Below are positions 8,088 to 17,234 of a stretch of DNA of 64,000 bases, one piece after another. The notes beneath the pieces are model-generated. The model saw only the letters and a program-made list of their open reading frames with translations. It made no database searches and was not told the DNA's origin. The stretch covers positions 3,906,001 through 3,970,000 of the forward strand of contig CAXXSX010000002.1 of the NCBI GenBank assembly GCA_963677165.2, read 5' to 3'. Both the position numbers and the translations under genes were made by a program. How positions within the stretch are numbered: the first letter of the stretch is position 1; each line of letters starts with the position of its first letter. This DNA is from JAFGXT01 sp963677165 (GTDB lineage: Bacteria; Verrucomicrobiota; Lentisphaeria; Victivallales; SZUA-371).

Positions 8088-9092
8088 TTACGGATTGGGG
8101 CGAAGAATGCGTTCAGTGCTGCCGGAAGCTTTTAACCAGGTCCAGTAGCGTTCTGATGGACCGTCTTTGATTTGGTCCACGTATTTGTTGAGTTGTTCCA
8201 GGTTGGAAAGAAACGATACTTCGGCTTTCATGGTGCGGGGATAACCTCTGCCGCGTAAATAATCAAGTATGACTTTACGGGCAATCCGCATTCCAAGCTC
8301 TTCGCCATAGTATTTTGCCATTTCCGTAATATGCTGCCTCATTTCTTCGGCTAGGTCGGTACCACATGGAGGAACATAATCCGGATTGGAAATTTCCTGA
8401 AAGAGCCATGGGTTACCCATGGCGCCGCGAGCGAGCATAATGCAGCCGCAGCCGGTACCGTTGCGGAGGTCATCATAGGTTTTTCGGTCCATGACGCCGC
8501 CATTGGCTATTACCTGAATTCCAACCGTTTCCTTGACAGCTTTTATAATATCAAAGAAGACCGGTCCTGAATAAAAAGCTTTTTTCAGACGTCCGTGAAC
8601 TGTGATTGCCTGTGCTCCGGCAGACTCCAGTTTTTTTACCAGGTATAACGTGGGATCGGGATCGATTTCGTCAAGTATTCTGATTTTCGCGGTGACGGGA
8701 TGCCGGGAATTTTTTACGATAAGTTCGAGTATTTTTGCCGCCTGATCGGGGTTAGCCCCAAGTACGGCTCCAGCCTCTTTTTTTGCTACTTTTTTTACAG
8801 GACAGCCGAGATTAAAGTCAAGTACATCGAATTCATGATGATTGATGATCTCAACTGATTTTTTTATACGTTCAGGACATGATCCTACCAATTGAACCCC
8901 CAGCCAGGACTCATCATTGCCACGTTCCAGCATCAAATGAGTTTTTTCATTGCGGTAGGCTATTGAACCGGCATCAATCATTTCGGTAAACGCAAACTTA
9001 CAACCGTGGCGTCGAGCGGAATGGCGATATGGCAAATCCGTGTAACCTGATAAAGGCGCAAGTATAAGGCTGTCCGGAGGATAGATATTCAT
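8088..9092 (-). CDS. dus: tRNA-dihydrouridine synthase
   Basis: A 334-aa flavoenzyme that reduces uridine to dihydrouridine in tRNA D-loops. LAPLSGYTDLPYR at the N-terminus is the FMN-binding start of the TIM barrel. DFNLGCPVKKV carries the catalytic Cys within the family signature, VIANGGVMD and LARGAMGNPWLF are the phosphate-binding loops, and the helical C-terminal domain (residues ~250-334) completes the fold. It is closer to DusB than to DusA by length and motifs. No Shine-Dalgarno sequence is apparent. It follows the CBM9-like gene by 18 bp and probably ends the long leftward Tad transcription unit, or sits there by chance. Confidence 0.93.
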   Translation of the reverse strand: MNIYPPDSLILAPLSGYTDLPYRHSARRHGCKFAFTEMIDAGSIAYRNEKTHLMLERGNDESWLGVQLVGSCPERIKKSVEIINHHEFDVLDFNLGCPVKKVAKKEAGAVLGANPDQAAKILELIVKNSRHPVTAKIRILDEIDPDPTLYLVKKLESAGAQAITVHGRLKKAFYSGPVFFDIIKAVKETVGIQVIANGGVMDRKTYDDLRNGTGCGCIMLARGAMGNPWLFQEISNPDYVPPCGTDLAEEMRQHITEMAKYYGEELGMRIARKVILDYLRGRGYPRTMKAEVSFLSNLEQLNKYVDQIKDGPSERYWTWLKASGSTERILRPNP

Positions 9093-9110
9093 AAAAACTA
9101 AAAGATTTGC

Positions 9111-10004
9111 CTATTTGGCCGGTTTCATTCTTCCGAAATAACTAGCGTTGTTATAATTTTCTTTAATACCGGACCATACCATTTGTGTCAAGCTATTATT
9201 ACCGTCATAGTCGATAATGCCGATATCAAAGTTAAATTCATCGTCCGGCTTGTACTTAAAGATGGAAAACGGAAAAAATGCTTCAACCTTATAACCACCG
9301 GGAATTGCATTACTTTTTACCCAGCAGCCATCAGGTACTTTTATTTTTTTGCCAGCGGTTCGTAGCGTCATTGTATTGGAATTTTTAGGCATGCCATAGA
9401 AAGGAACTACTGTTGCCTGATATACGGCTCGGTCTTCATATTTAATATTGCCGCGATTTTTCAGCGGACGTACATCAAAATATATCTCAATACAATCATT
9501 ACGATACTGGATATTTTCATCTTTGGCCCAGCGAATATTGTCTTTTACGGCAACCATAACCAGAAAGCCATTTTCTTTCTTTTCCAGCATGCATTTATAG
9601 GAAAGGTCATCGGTATCTTTCCAGTTTTGAGCTCCTGTGACGCAATGATCTTTTGAACCGACTTTGATGAGAGTCGATGATCTGTCGGTTGTTTCTGAAG
9701 TAATATAAAAACCTTTTTCAGGCGGGCGTTTACGGCTTATTTTCTTTGAACTGACTTTTTTTGATTTAACTTTTATAAGTTTTTTAGCTGTCTGGAAAAT
9801 TTTCTTTTTTGCCACAACCTTCTGTTTTATTACAGAATCTGGTTTGGTTGCGACAATCTTTACTTCTCCAGTTAATGTGAGGAATGACAAGTTGATTCTT
9901 TCAATCAAGCTTCTCCCGAAAGAGAAAGTAATTGCCAAAGCCAGAAAAACGAACAACGCAATAAACGATGTAAGCGACAACCTTCTTCTTTCTTTTTCGT
10001 CCAT
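9111..10004 (-). CDS. Membrane-anchored protein with CBM9-like domain
   Basis: A 297-aa protein with a start preceded by GAGGGG. Residues ~12-30 form one membrane helix after a charged cytoplasmic stub. A Lys-rich linker (residues ~45-95, KKIFQTAKKLIKVKSKK) follows, and then a ~200-residue beta-rich domain. WKDTDDLSYKCML, DCIEIYFDVRPL and VEAFFPFSIFKYKPDDEFNFDIGIIDYD match the pattern of CBM9/DOMON-like carbohydrate- or ligand-binding modules. The domain would lie in the periplasm. It is placed between the PEGA/FHA genes of the Tad locus and dus, with a 109-bp gap to the PEGA gene, so it may have its own promoter. Exact ligand unknown. Confidence 0.65.
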   Translation of the reverse strand: MDEKERRRLSLTSFIALFVFLALAITFSFGRSLIERINLSFLTLTGEVKIVATKPDSVIKQKVVAKKKIFQTAKKLIKVKSKKVSSKKISRKRPPEKGFYITSETTDRSSTLIKVGSKDHCVTGAQNWKDTDDLSYKCMLEKKENGFLVMVAVKDNIRWAKDENIQYRNDCIEIYFDVRPLKNRGNIKYEDRAVYQATVVPFYGMPKNSNTMTLRTAGKKIKVPDGCWVKSNAIPGGYKVEAFFPFSIFKYKPDDEFNFDIGIIDYDGNNSLTQMVWSGIKENYNNASYFGRMKPAK

Positions 10005-10113
10005 TGTACCCCTCTATTTGAATTGATTAAAATGAGAACTTGTTTTTAGAAGTTCCCTCATATTATATAACACAAACCTGCGAAATCAAACATTACTTGT
10101 ATAAGAAGAAATA

Positions 10114-11454
10114 CTACTCTTCATCAATTTGAAGCGGTTTAAGAGATTCGATTTCTGAACGATCATATCCCTGACATACACCCGGCAGAGGTTCAAAAAA
10201 GACTTTATCATCCGTTTCTCTTCTTAAATAACCTACCCATTTTCTGCCGTTTTTAAGTCTCAATTCTGCATTGGCTACCCACATATGAATTGGTTTCGGT
10301 CGTGATGTTTTTCCTTTCTTCACTTCAATTTTGACAACTTTTCGGTCTGGCTTGGCGCGTTTATGCGTTACAATTATTGTGTGTATGCCTTCGGAAAGAT
10401 TACGGAGGCGGAATACTTTTGAAAATTTACCATCCTCGTCTGCTTCTGTCTGGCCTTTTACTTTGCCGTCAAGGTATACTGTTACTCCCGGAGGATTGAC
10501 AACCAGGTCTATACCACCAGTATTGATTCCAAGCGCAAAATGCAGCATGCTTTGTTTTCCCTGACGGATTACAACAGGTTTGGTGACCGGGTCGAATCCA
10601 CCTTTTACTACTTTTACGGTGTATTTGCCCGGAGTGATTTTTTCGATCGTGCAGGGCGTTGACTGATTTTTTAGATCATTATTTATGTATACCATTGCTC
10701 CTTTTGGAGTAGAGGATACTTTCAGGCTTCCCGGGAGTTTCATTAGTTGGATATCACGCGAAACAGTATCATTTCTCTTGGTGATCACATACTGGTCAAA
10801 GGTTGTATAACCTTCTTTTTTTACAACAATATGAAGTTTTCCCTGCTCAACAGTCTTTTTCAGAGGAGTTACCCCAAAGTATTTTTCATCAATAAATACT
10901 TCTGCTCCTGAAGGAATACTGGTTATATTTAAGGTGCCGATATTCGAATTCAAATCTGCTACTATTTTCTGGGGTCTTGAATCTTTAACCGTGTAAGTTT
11001 TTCGTTGTGATACAAATCCTACTTTTTTGACTTCAAGGACTTTTTCGCCTAATGGCTGATTTCTCAATACCAATGGCGTTTCACCCATAACTGTTCCATC
11101 TATGACGACTTGCGCTTCAGACGGTTTACTCAATACAAGAATATCGGAAGTGATCGGCTTGAGTTTTACCAATTTTGTCAGGCCGGACGTTGGTACAGAC
11201 AAAGTAATCCACTGGGTTTCGTAACCTGGTTTCTCGACTTTTATCATGACGGCATGGAGTGGGCGTTTCAGTTTTTTTGAATAGGGGGTCAAACCGATTT
11301 TTTTCCCTTTGTTATAGAGATCGGCCCCTTGAGGATCCGTGTCAATTTTTAACAATATTTTTTGGGGGGCAGGAGCTTTCTTTCCGCAACCGGAAAGCAA
11401 TACGGCAACAGTCAATACGCTTAAAAGCGGAATGTATAAACTTCTTAATTTCAT
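10114..11454 (-). CDS. Lipoprotein with five PEGA repeats
   Basis: A 446-aa protein with a lipoprotein signal peptide (AVLLSGCGKK, Cys about residue 23). Five PEGA-type beta modules of ~70 residues follow, each with the S/T-x-P-x-G/E-A-x-V-x-I/V-D/N-G pattern: DTDPQGADLYNKGKKIGLTP, SKPSEAQVVIDGTVMGETP, SIPSGAEVFIDEKYFGVTP, STPKGAMVYINNDL and VNPPGVTVYLDGKVKG. The last ~50 residues form a different small beta domain. PEGA domains are found in envelope and cell-wall-associated proteins. The ATG overlaps the TGA of the FHA gene (ATGA), so the two are translationally coupled and may form one envelope-spanning unit with the Tad machine. Confidence 0.85.
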   Translation of the reverse strand: MKLRSLYIPLLSVLTVAVLLSGCGKKAPAPQKILLKIDTDPQGADLYNKGKKIGLTPYSKKLKRPLHAVMIKVEKPGYETQWITLSVPTSGLTKLVKLKPITSDILVLSKPSEAQVVIDGTVMGETPLVLRNQPLGEKVLEVKKVGFVSQRKTYTVKDSRPQKIVADLNSNIGTLNITSIPSGAEVFIDEKYFGVTPLKKTVEQGKLHIVVKKEGYTTFDQYVITKRNDTVSRDIQLMKLPGSLKVSSTPKGAMVYINNDLKNQSTPCTIEKITPGKYTVKVVKGGFDPVTKPVVIRQGKQSMLHFALGINTGGIDLVVNPPGVTVYLDGKVKGQTEADEDGKFSKVFRLRNLSEGIHTIIVTHKRAKPDRKVVKIEVKKGKTSRPKPIHMWVANAELRLKNGRKWVGYLRRETDDKVFFEPLPGVCQGYDRSEIESLKPLQIDEE

Positions 11455-13241
11455 TTTTTTCTTTTCCTTCTGAGAAGATAATCCAGTTTCTGCTGTTTAC
11501 TATGGTAAGATTTATAATCTTTAGAATCCGGTTCCAGCATTGGAATGAGAGACTTTAATACGAAAGCGGCTTTTTCGTAATCATTTAGTCTGATGTAACG
11601 AGAATAATCAAATTTCAGGTCGGCAATTTGTTTTTTCAAAATCTTGTCCGCTTGGAGAAGCCGCTTCCTTGAAAGATTCCATTCCCTGGGTTTCGGTGCA
11701 AACTGGTCAAGCAATTCCATTGTCAGTTTGTAACGTTTGACCGCATCCATCAAATTTCCGGGTTTCGCTTCGCGGTTTCTGTAGAGTTCCTCGGCCTTGT
11801 TGAATGCAATTTCCGCCTGATCCTTGAGCTCTGCTGGAGTCATTGATATGGTATGTAACCCATATTCTTCGGCAAAGGAATTTATTGACTGTTCAATGTC
11901 TTCAAAAGAGTTGGGTACAGCATTATTATCAACTATAATTTCTTTTATTTTTTTATCGAAGCCGACCTTCAAGGTACGACGTTCGTCAATCCCGTCTTGA
12001 GGATAGCCCGGAGTTTGTTCCGGCAGCTCCATGAAACCGGTAGATTTGATGTCACTGAGCAGACTACTGATTAAATCAGCAGATACATTCGGATCCTTTT
12101 TTACAAAATGGCGATTAGATCTAAGATCATCTAGAACAAATTCCACTTGTGAACCGTCTAGAGCCATGGCAAAGCGGAAGATATTATCTTTGGAGATAAT
12201 CTTCTTTTCATATACTATTATCAGGGACGAATGTTTGGCTATATTGGTTGGATTGGTTGTTTGCTGTTTAGGCTGCGGACGATTGAACATGATAAACAAC
12301 ATAATAACGATGATAGCGGAACATATGACAAGAACATAGAATAACAGGTCAGATATCCGTTTGTTTTTTTTATTACCGTCAGACTTGCTGTCATTTTTAC
12401 CGTTGCCTTTCTTTTTGTCGAACAGTCCGACTGTTTTTAAAAGATTGGCGTCATAATTTTCGTCATCGTCTTCGTCCGAGTCGTTATTGACCGGAGGTTC
12501 GGAATTATTTGCATTTTTCTTTTCTATATTTAACTTTTTAGACTCTTCCTTTGGCTGTGGCATAGGACTAATCATGGACTCAGATGGTTCCGGGGTCATG
12601 ATCGGAGCCGGTTCCGGTTTCTTTTCCTGCTTCTGTTGTGGAGGCGGAGGAGGGGTTTCTGCCGTTTCTTCCGGAGAGTTTTCCAGTGGCTCAAAGACAA
12701 TCCCGCCACCGGAGCTTTGTCCCGGAAGATTTATAATAACCTTGGGAGGTTCTGCGGGGCCATCTGTAGCGGTTGGTGTCTGGTCAAATACCGGAAGTAC
12801 ATTTTTAACAGTATCCGTTGAATCGAAAACCGGAATATTAATTTCAGTTTTATTGTTATCACGCTCTTCTGTAATTGGAGCTGTTTGGTTGATTACTGTA
12901 TCTGCTATATCGCATTTTACACTTTCGACGATTTCGGTCGCTGCCGTAGGAGAGGCCTCGCCGAAACGAATAATCTGTTCTCCTATATCGAGTGAGTCAC
13001 CCGGTATCAAAATTCTCGGATCAGATAACAGCTCTTTGTTGACCTTAGTGCCATTGGTGCTGCCCAGGTCAGTGATTATCCAGTTGGAGCCGTCGGATTC
13101 TAACTGACAGTGATAGCGTGATACGCCCGGAACTGACAGCACAATATTGGTATCGACTTCACGACCAATTACCACTTTAGGCGGTACCAGTTCAACTTCA
13201 CGTTCAATAGATTTATCGTTGTTCAATAGATATAACTTCAT
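11451..13241 (-). CDS. FHA-domain membrane protein with Pro/Glu-rich linker
   Basis: A 596-aa protein. Residues ~20-95 are an FHA phosphothreonine-binding domain (VVIGRE, SVPGVSRYHCQLE, DLGSTNGTKVN, all hallmark residues present). A long low-complexity linker rich in Pro, Glu and Asp follows (residues ~100-290). One membrane helix lies near 297-318 (FYVLVICSAIIVIMLFIMF), and the C-terminal ~275 residues look periplasmic, with a final helical region (FNKAEELYRNREAKPGNLM) reminiscent of TPR-like repeats. It would couple a cytoplasmic phospho-signal to the envelope. The gene is coupled at both ends: ATGA overlaps with DUF192 upstream and with PEGA downstream. Confidence 0.85.
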   Translation of the reverse strand: MKLYLLNNDKSIEREVELVPPKVVIGREVDTNIVLSVPGVSRYHCQLESDGSNWIITDLGSTNGTKVNKELLSDPRILIPGDSLDIGEQIIRFGEASPTAATEIVESVKCDIADTVINQTAPITEERDNNKTEINIPVFDSTDTVKNVLPVFDQTPTATDGPAEPPKVIINLPGQSSGGGIVFEPLENSPEETAETPPPPPQQKQEKKPEPAPIMTPEPSESMISPMPQPKEESKKLNIEKKNANNSEPPVNNDSDEDDDENYDANLLKTVGLFDKKKGNGKNDSKSDGNKKNKRISDLLFYVLVICSAIIVIMLFIMFNRPQPKQQTTNPTNIAKHSSLIIVYEKKIISKDNIFRFAMALDGSQVEFVLDDLRSNRHFVKKDPNVSADLISSLLSDIKSTGFMELPEQTPGYPQDGIDERRTLKVGFDKKIKEIIVDNNAVPNSFEDIEQSINSFAEEYGLHTISMTPAELKDQAEIAFNKAEELYRNREAKPGNLMDAVKRYKLTMELLDQFAPKPREWNLSRKRLLQADKILKKQIADLKFDYSRYIRLNDYEKAAFVLKSLIPMLEPDSKDYKSYHSKQQKLDYLLRRKRKK

Positions 13242-13663
13242 CTTTCACTCTCTTTGAATGGAATTACTGTTCCCATATTGATTATATCTTTATCTTTAAT
13301 TTTCTTTTCCATATCCCAGGTCATTGTTGCATTAAGATCCAAAACATCGCCTAATTCAGTTCCAGTCTTTTCCAGTGTACCGCAAGGCAACTCAATTACT
13401 GAATAGGCTCGTCCGCTTCTCACCATGAGTTTCCATGGTTTCAGACCTTCTTCCATCTTGCATATCTTGTTTTCCCGATCCAGGAAAATAACGTCCAGGC
13501 TTATTCCCATGAACAGCGTATGAATGGCGTTGCAACGGTTAAAGACCATAGAATCAAAGTCGCCAAAATCCCTTCCAATCATGCCTCTTCCCCTGACTAA
13601 AAAGTTATCAGCAAAAAGCGGAACTTTGGATATACATTTTTTTCTAGTCAAATTATATATCAT
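13238..13663 (-). CDS. DUF192 family protein
   Basis: A 141-aa protein of the DUF192 family. The signature region GMIGRDFGDFDSMVFNRCNAIHTLFMGISLDVIFLDRENKI corresponds to the usual arrangement of a GL/GM...MLF segment, a short turn ending in ...M, and a DVIFLD strand. RSGRAYSVIELPCGTLEKTG corresponds to the AxYVLELPAG segment. The function of DUF192 is not established. No signal peptide is visible. The family is often found beside tad genes. The 4-bp overlap with the FHA gene and the 26-bp gap to tadC place it in the Tad operon. Confidence 0.8.
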   Translation of the reverse strand: MIYNLTRKKCISKVPLFADNFLVRGRGMIGRDFGDFDSMVFNRCNAIHTLFMGISLDVIFLDRENKICKMEEGLKPWKLMVRSGRAYSVIELPCGTLEKTGTELGDVLDLNATMTWDMEKKIKDKDIINMGTVIPFKESER

Positions 13664-13689
13664 AAACGTTCAAACATTTCAATTTATTG

Positions 13690-14571
13690 TTATAAAACAG
13701 TTTTAAATGCATGCATCAATGTCGGTACCAGCAAAATAACAAATACCGATGGGAAAATAAATAAGACCATTGGAAGAAGAATCTTGACCGGGGCTTCGTT
13801 TGCCAGCTTTTCAGCTCTTGCAAATCGTTTGCCACGCAAGAGATCTCCCTGAATTCTTAATAGTTCGGCTATACTTACTCCAAGCTCTTCCGCCTGGATG
13901 ATAGAGTTCATGACAGTAGTAAGATCTGGCTGTTGAACACGTTTTGACAGTTCTCTCAGGGCGTCCGCTCTTGATTTTCCCAATTGGATTTCCTTGAAAG
14001 ACCGGTCCAGCTCTTCACATAATGCGTCGCGTTTGCGTTTTGCCAGTATATCGCGCATTGCCGTCATAAAGTCTTTTCCCGCTTCAACGGATAAAGTGAG
14101 AAGGTCCAGTACATTTGGCAGGGCCTTAAGGATTTGCAGATGGCGCTGCTGAATTTTATTTCTAATCCATAAAGGTGGATATATTAAGAGCATAAAGAAA
14201 AACATGGAGCCTAGCAGGGTTTTTCCGGTAAATGCACAATAGAACAATAAGCAAAATCCCAATATTCCGTATATTATTCTGACTGCCAGAAATTCATCCG
14301 GAGAAATAGATAAATCATAACCGCACATCTGAAGTTTCTGATGTAATCTGTCTCGAATGTTGTCGAATGACGGTCCTTTTATAAATCTGATGACGTTCGG
14401 AGTAAATGGCAGGGCCAGCTTGAACATGACTGGAAGAATCTTGGAATCTTCAGAAAGATTATGTTCAATTTCAAGATATCGTACTAGATCAATTATTAAT
14501 ACAAGCAGGCTGGTTACGGCAACCCCTGCCGATATTGCTGCTAGATAAGTAAATAAAGGTGAACCGAACAT
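13690..14571 (-). CDS. tadC: Tad/Flp pilus inner-membrane platform protein TadC
   Basis: A 293-aa GspF-family membrane protein with a ribosome site GGAAG before the ATG. There is one N-terminal helix (residues ~7-28), two helices around residues 95-140, a cytoplasmic helical T2SSF domain (KALPNVLDLLTLSVEAGKDFMTAM, IIQAEELGVSIAELLRIQ) and a final helix (KILLPMVLFIFPSVFVILLVPTL). The VLDLLTLSVEAG pattern and the AEELGxS turn are typical of TadC. It would form, with TadB, the membrane platform that lets the CpaF ATPase drive assembly or secretion. It follows tadB by 24 bp. Confidence 0.9.
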   Translation of the reverse strand: MFGSPLFTYLAAISAGVAVTSLLVLIIDLVRYLEIEHNLSEDSKILPVMFKLALPFTPNVIRFIKGPSFDNIRDRLHQKLQMCGYDLSISPDEFLAVRIIYGILGFCLLFYCAFTGKTLLGSMFFFMLLIYPPLWIRNKIQQRHLQILKALPNVLDLLTLSVEAGKDFMTAMRDILAKRKRDALCEELDRSFKEIQLGKSRADALRELSKRVQQPDLTTVMNSIIQAEELGVSIAELLRIQGDLLRGKRFARAEKLANEAPVKILLPMVLFIFPSVFVILLVPTLMHAFKTVL

Positions 14572-14595
14572 ATTGTACGTCTTCCGTTTTTTATT

Positions 14596-15486
14596 TTATA
14601 TGTCAATCGTTAATATTTTACGAATTACCAGAAATCCGGTAATAACCATAAGGGCACAACCGGCCAAACATAGAATTCCAATGCCCGAAGTATAAAAGTC
14701 GTTCATTACTTTTGGAGTCATCCAAGTCATTACTACCAACAGAAGAACAGGCATCAATCCGATAATCATCGCCTGCAGTCTTCCCTGGGCCGTCATGGCG
14801 TGAAGTTTATTCGTAATTCGCATGCGTTCACGGATCATTGCCGCTAACCGGTCAAGAATTGCCGTTAGTTCACCACCTGTCTGGCGGGCGGTCACAATCG
14901 CAGTTGCTACCAATTCAAAATCAGGACTGTCAATACGATTTACCATTTTATCTAAAGCTTCATCCAAAGAAACTCCAAGCCTGATTTCCTGAACCAGTAA
15001 TCTGAATTCCACTGAGATTGGATAAATGTTTTCGTCCACTATTGTTTCAAGTGCCTGGTTTATGCTGAACCCGGCTTTGAGAGAACTGCTTATTGAGGAA
15101 AGCGCGTCTTCAAGTTGATTATTGAATTTGTTCATCCTGATTTTGCGTAGGATTCTCAAGACAACTCGCGGGATAAAAAAGGCAATTATGGCAAGAAGTA
15201 TTCCTACCATTGCGGCTTGTCCCCAGGTCCATTTTGTTCCTACTCCGATTATCATGATGGTCAGAAAACCAATGAAAGCGCTACTGGCAAGACTGACATC
15301 AAGAATTTTGTTTGCCGGTATTTGCAGTAATACGTCATCAAGTTCGACCGCCGCCTGCTGTAGGTATTTTTCCCGGTATCTAGCGCTTACATAGCCAATA
15401 AAATCAACTAGAACCAGAGTTGCCATTGTTACACAGAGAAATGCGGCAAGGCATGCCAGTAATCCCATGTTAATTACATTAGTCAT
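14596..15486 (-). CDS. tadB: Tad/Flp pilus inner-membrane platform protein TadB
   Basis: A 296-aa GspF-family membrane protein. Helices near residues 8-30, 66-85 and 90-110 precede the T2SSF domain (LEDALSSISSSLKAGFSINQALE, VTARQTGGELTAILDRLAAMI). Two more helices (IIGLMPVLLLVVMTWM and IGILCLAGCALMVITGFLV) finish it. This is the TadB arrangement. The ATG overlaps the stop of the cpaF gene by 4 bp and is served by GGGAGG inside cpaF, so the ATPase and its platform are translationally coupled. Confidence 0.9.
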   Translation of the reverse strand: MTNVINMGLLACLAAFLCVTMATLVLVDFIGYVSARYREKYLQQAAVELDDVLLQIPANKILDVSLASSAFIGFLTIMIIGVGTKWTWGQAAMVGILLAIIAFFIPRVVLRILRKIRMNKFNNQLEDALSSISSSLKAGFSINQALETIVDENIYPISVEFRLLVQEIRLGVSLDEALDKMVNRIDSPDFELVATAIVTARQTGGELTAILDRLAAMIRERMRITNKLHAMTAQGRLQAMIIGLMPVLLLVVMTWMTPKVMNDFYTSGIGILCLAGCALMVITGFLVIRKILTIDI

Positions 15487-17228
15487 ATGCGTCCTCCCTG
15501 TTTCGAAGGATCAAAAATAGAGATGTCAAGTGGAATTTTTGCCCGTTTGATTTCATCCATAAAAGTTGGTACGCTTCCAGTCGGCAAATATTCTCCGGTG
15601 ATTCGGTCATCTTCATCCCAGCCGGTATGCTTGAAGACAAACAAGTCCTGCATGGTGATGATGTCACCTTCCATCTTGGTTATTTCACTGACCTTGGTCA
15701 GCTTTCTGGACCCATCGCGTTCACGGTTGATCTGAACAATAATCGTTACAGCTGACGCTATTTGTTCACGGATCGCCCGAAGCGGTAGATCAAAACCAGC
15801 CATTAGAACCAGAGTTTCAAGTCGTGACAGCGCGTCACGAGGCGAATTTGAGTGAATTGTAGTTAGTGAGCCGTCGTGACCAGTATTCATGGCCTGGAGC
15901 ATGTCAAGAGCTTCTCCTCCGCGACACTCCCCGACCACAATCCGGTCCGGACGCATACGCAGCGAGTTTCTCACCAGGTCTCGAATTGATATTTCACCTT
16001 TACCCTCAAGGTTTGGGGGGCGTGATTCGAGACGTACAATATGCTCCTGGTTAAGCTGCAGTTCGGCGGCATCTTCTATTGTGACGATGCGTTCACGATT
16101 TGGCAGAAAAGAACTCAATACATTGAGCAGGGTTGTCTTACCTGAACCGGTACCACCGGAAATAATGATATTTTTACGAACCAGTACGCAGGCTTTGAGA
16201 AATTCCGCTATGGTCGCGGTGAGTGAACCGAACTTAATCAGATCGGCAACCTGGTAAGGGGTCTTTGAAAATTTACGAATTGTGATTGATGGACCCACCA
16301 GTGACAGCGGCGGAATAATTGCATTCACACGTGATCCGTCCGGTAGGCGCGCGTCCACCATTGGTGAGCTTTCGTCAATACGTCTTCCTAGAGGAGAAAC
16401 AATACGTTCGATTGCTGCCATTACCTGATGATCGTCAGCAAAAGCGGTATCGGTACGGTATAACACCCCTTTGTGTTCAACAAAAACCTGATTGGGACCG
16501 TTTACCATTATTTCTGTAATGTCGTCTATAGGAATGAGGTACTCAAGGGGGCCAAGACCTATTGCTTCATGAATTAGTTCTTGTTCAACCTGTTCAGCTC
16601 TAACCCCTTTGGGAAGTGGGATGGACATTTCGCCGACAATCTCATGAATTGTTGTTTTCGCTTTTTCATGAAGGTCTTTCTCGGAAATGCCGGAAACTGC
16701 CAGTCGTTTCAGGTTCAACCGTTTTAGCAGTTCTATGTGAGCCAATTTTTTGATTTCCTGGACAAATGGACGAGCTTTGGTTGAAATTCCCGAAATCTCT
16801 AATACCGGGATTTTGCCTTTAACGTCATCATCTCGTTTTTCCGCTTTCGCAATATTATCGATGATTTTCTTTTCTTCTTCCGGACTGATTTCAGGTTTTG
16901 CTTCCTGGGGCTTTGCGGAAGGTGGGGGAGTGCTGGGACCGCGCAATACGATGGAAATATTGCCAATCTTTATTTCTGAACCGATTGCCGCTTCATAAAG
17001 CTCATTAGGTTCCAGTTTGAATTCGTCAACAAATGTTCCGTTTTCACTATTCAGGTCCATCAGTTTAAATGCGGTATCGGTCACGGAAAATTGTGCATGT
17101 TCAGGAGAGACCAGTTGATCTTGTAGCTGAATATGGCAATTTCCACTGGAGCCGACTTTATAAGCTCCAGGAATCAATTTTCCGAGCATTCCACTTTGCC
17201 CGGGGTATTTTATGACAATTTCATACAT
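15483..17228 (-). CDS. cpaF: FHA-CpaF/TadA fusion: Tad secretion ATPase
   Basis: A 581-aa cytoplasmic ATPase of the VirB11/CpaF type with an extra N-terminal FHA domain. Residues ~1-95 are FHA (VSPEHAQFSV, LNSENGTFVDEFKL). A linker rich in Pro and Glu (~95-140) leads to the CpaF body: the N-terminal domain (EQELIHEAIGLGPLEYLI), then the RecA-like core with Walker A (SGGTGSGKTTLLNV), the Asp/Glu box (TIEDAAELQL), Walker B region (VGECRGGEALDMLQAM) and the His box (TTIHSNSPRDALSRLE). It powers Tad pilus assembly or secretion. Fusion to FHA implies regulation by Thr phosphorylation. The gene starts 6 bp after cpaB. Confidence 0.93.
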   Translation of the reverse strand: MYEIVIKYPGQSGMLGKLIPGAYKVGSSGNCHIQLQDQLVSPEHAQFSVTDTAFKLMDLNSENGTFVDEFKLEPNELYEAAIGSEIKIGNISIVLRGPSTPPPSAKPQEAKPEISPEEEKKIIDNIAKAEKRDDDVKGKIPVLEISGISTKARPFVQEIKKLAHIELLKRLNLKRLAVSGISEKDLHEKAKTTIHEIVGEMSIPLPKGVRAEQVEQELIHEAIGLGPLEYLIPIDDITEIMVNGPNQVFVEHKGVLYRTDTAFADDHQVMAAIERIVSPLGRRIDESSPMVDARLPDGSRVNAIIPPLSLVGPSITIRKFSKTPYQVADLIKFGSLTATIAEFLKACVLVRKNIIISGGTGSGKTTLLNVLSSFLPNRERIVTIEDAAELQLNQEHIVRLESRPPNLEGKGEISIRDLVRNSLRMRPDRIVVGECRGGEALDMLQAMNTGHDGSLTTIHSNSPRDALSRLETLVLMAGFDLPLRAIREQIASAVTIIVQINRERDGSRKLTKVSEITKMEGDIITMQDLFVFKHTGWDEDDRITGEYLPTGSVPTFMDEIKRAKIPLDISIFDPSKQGGRI

Positions 17229-17234
17229 ATGCGC

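Noticed and set aside
12487..13107. A 206-codon plus-strand frame rich in Gly, Ser and Val
   Set aside because: It is antisense to the Pro/Glu-rich linker of the FHA gene, whose low-complexity sequence keeps the opposite frame open.
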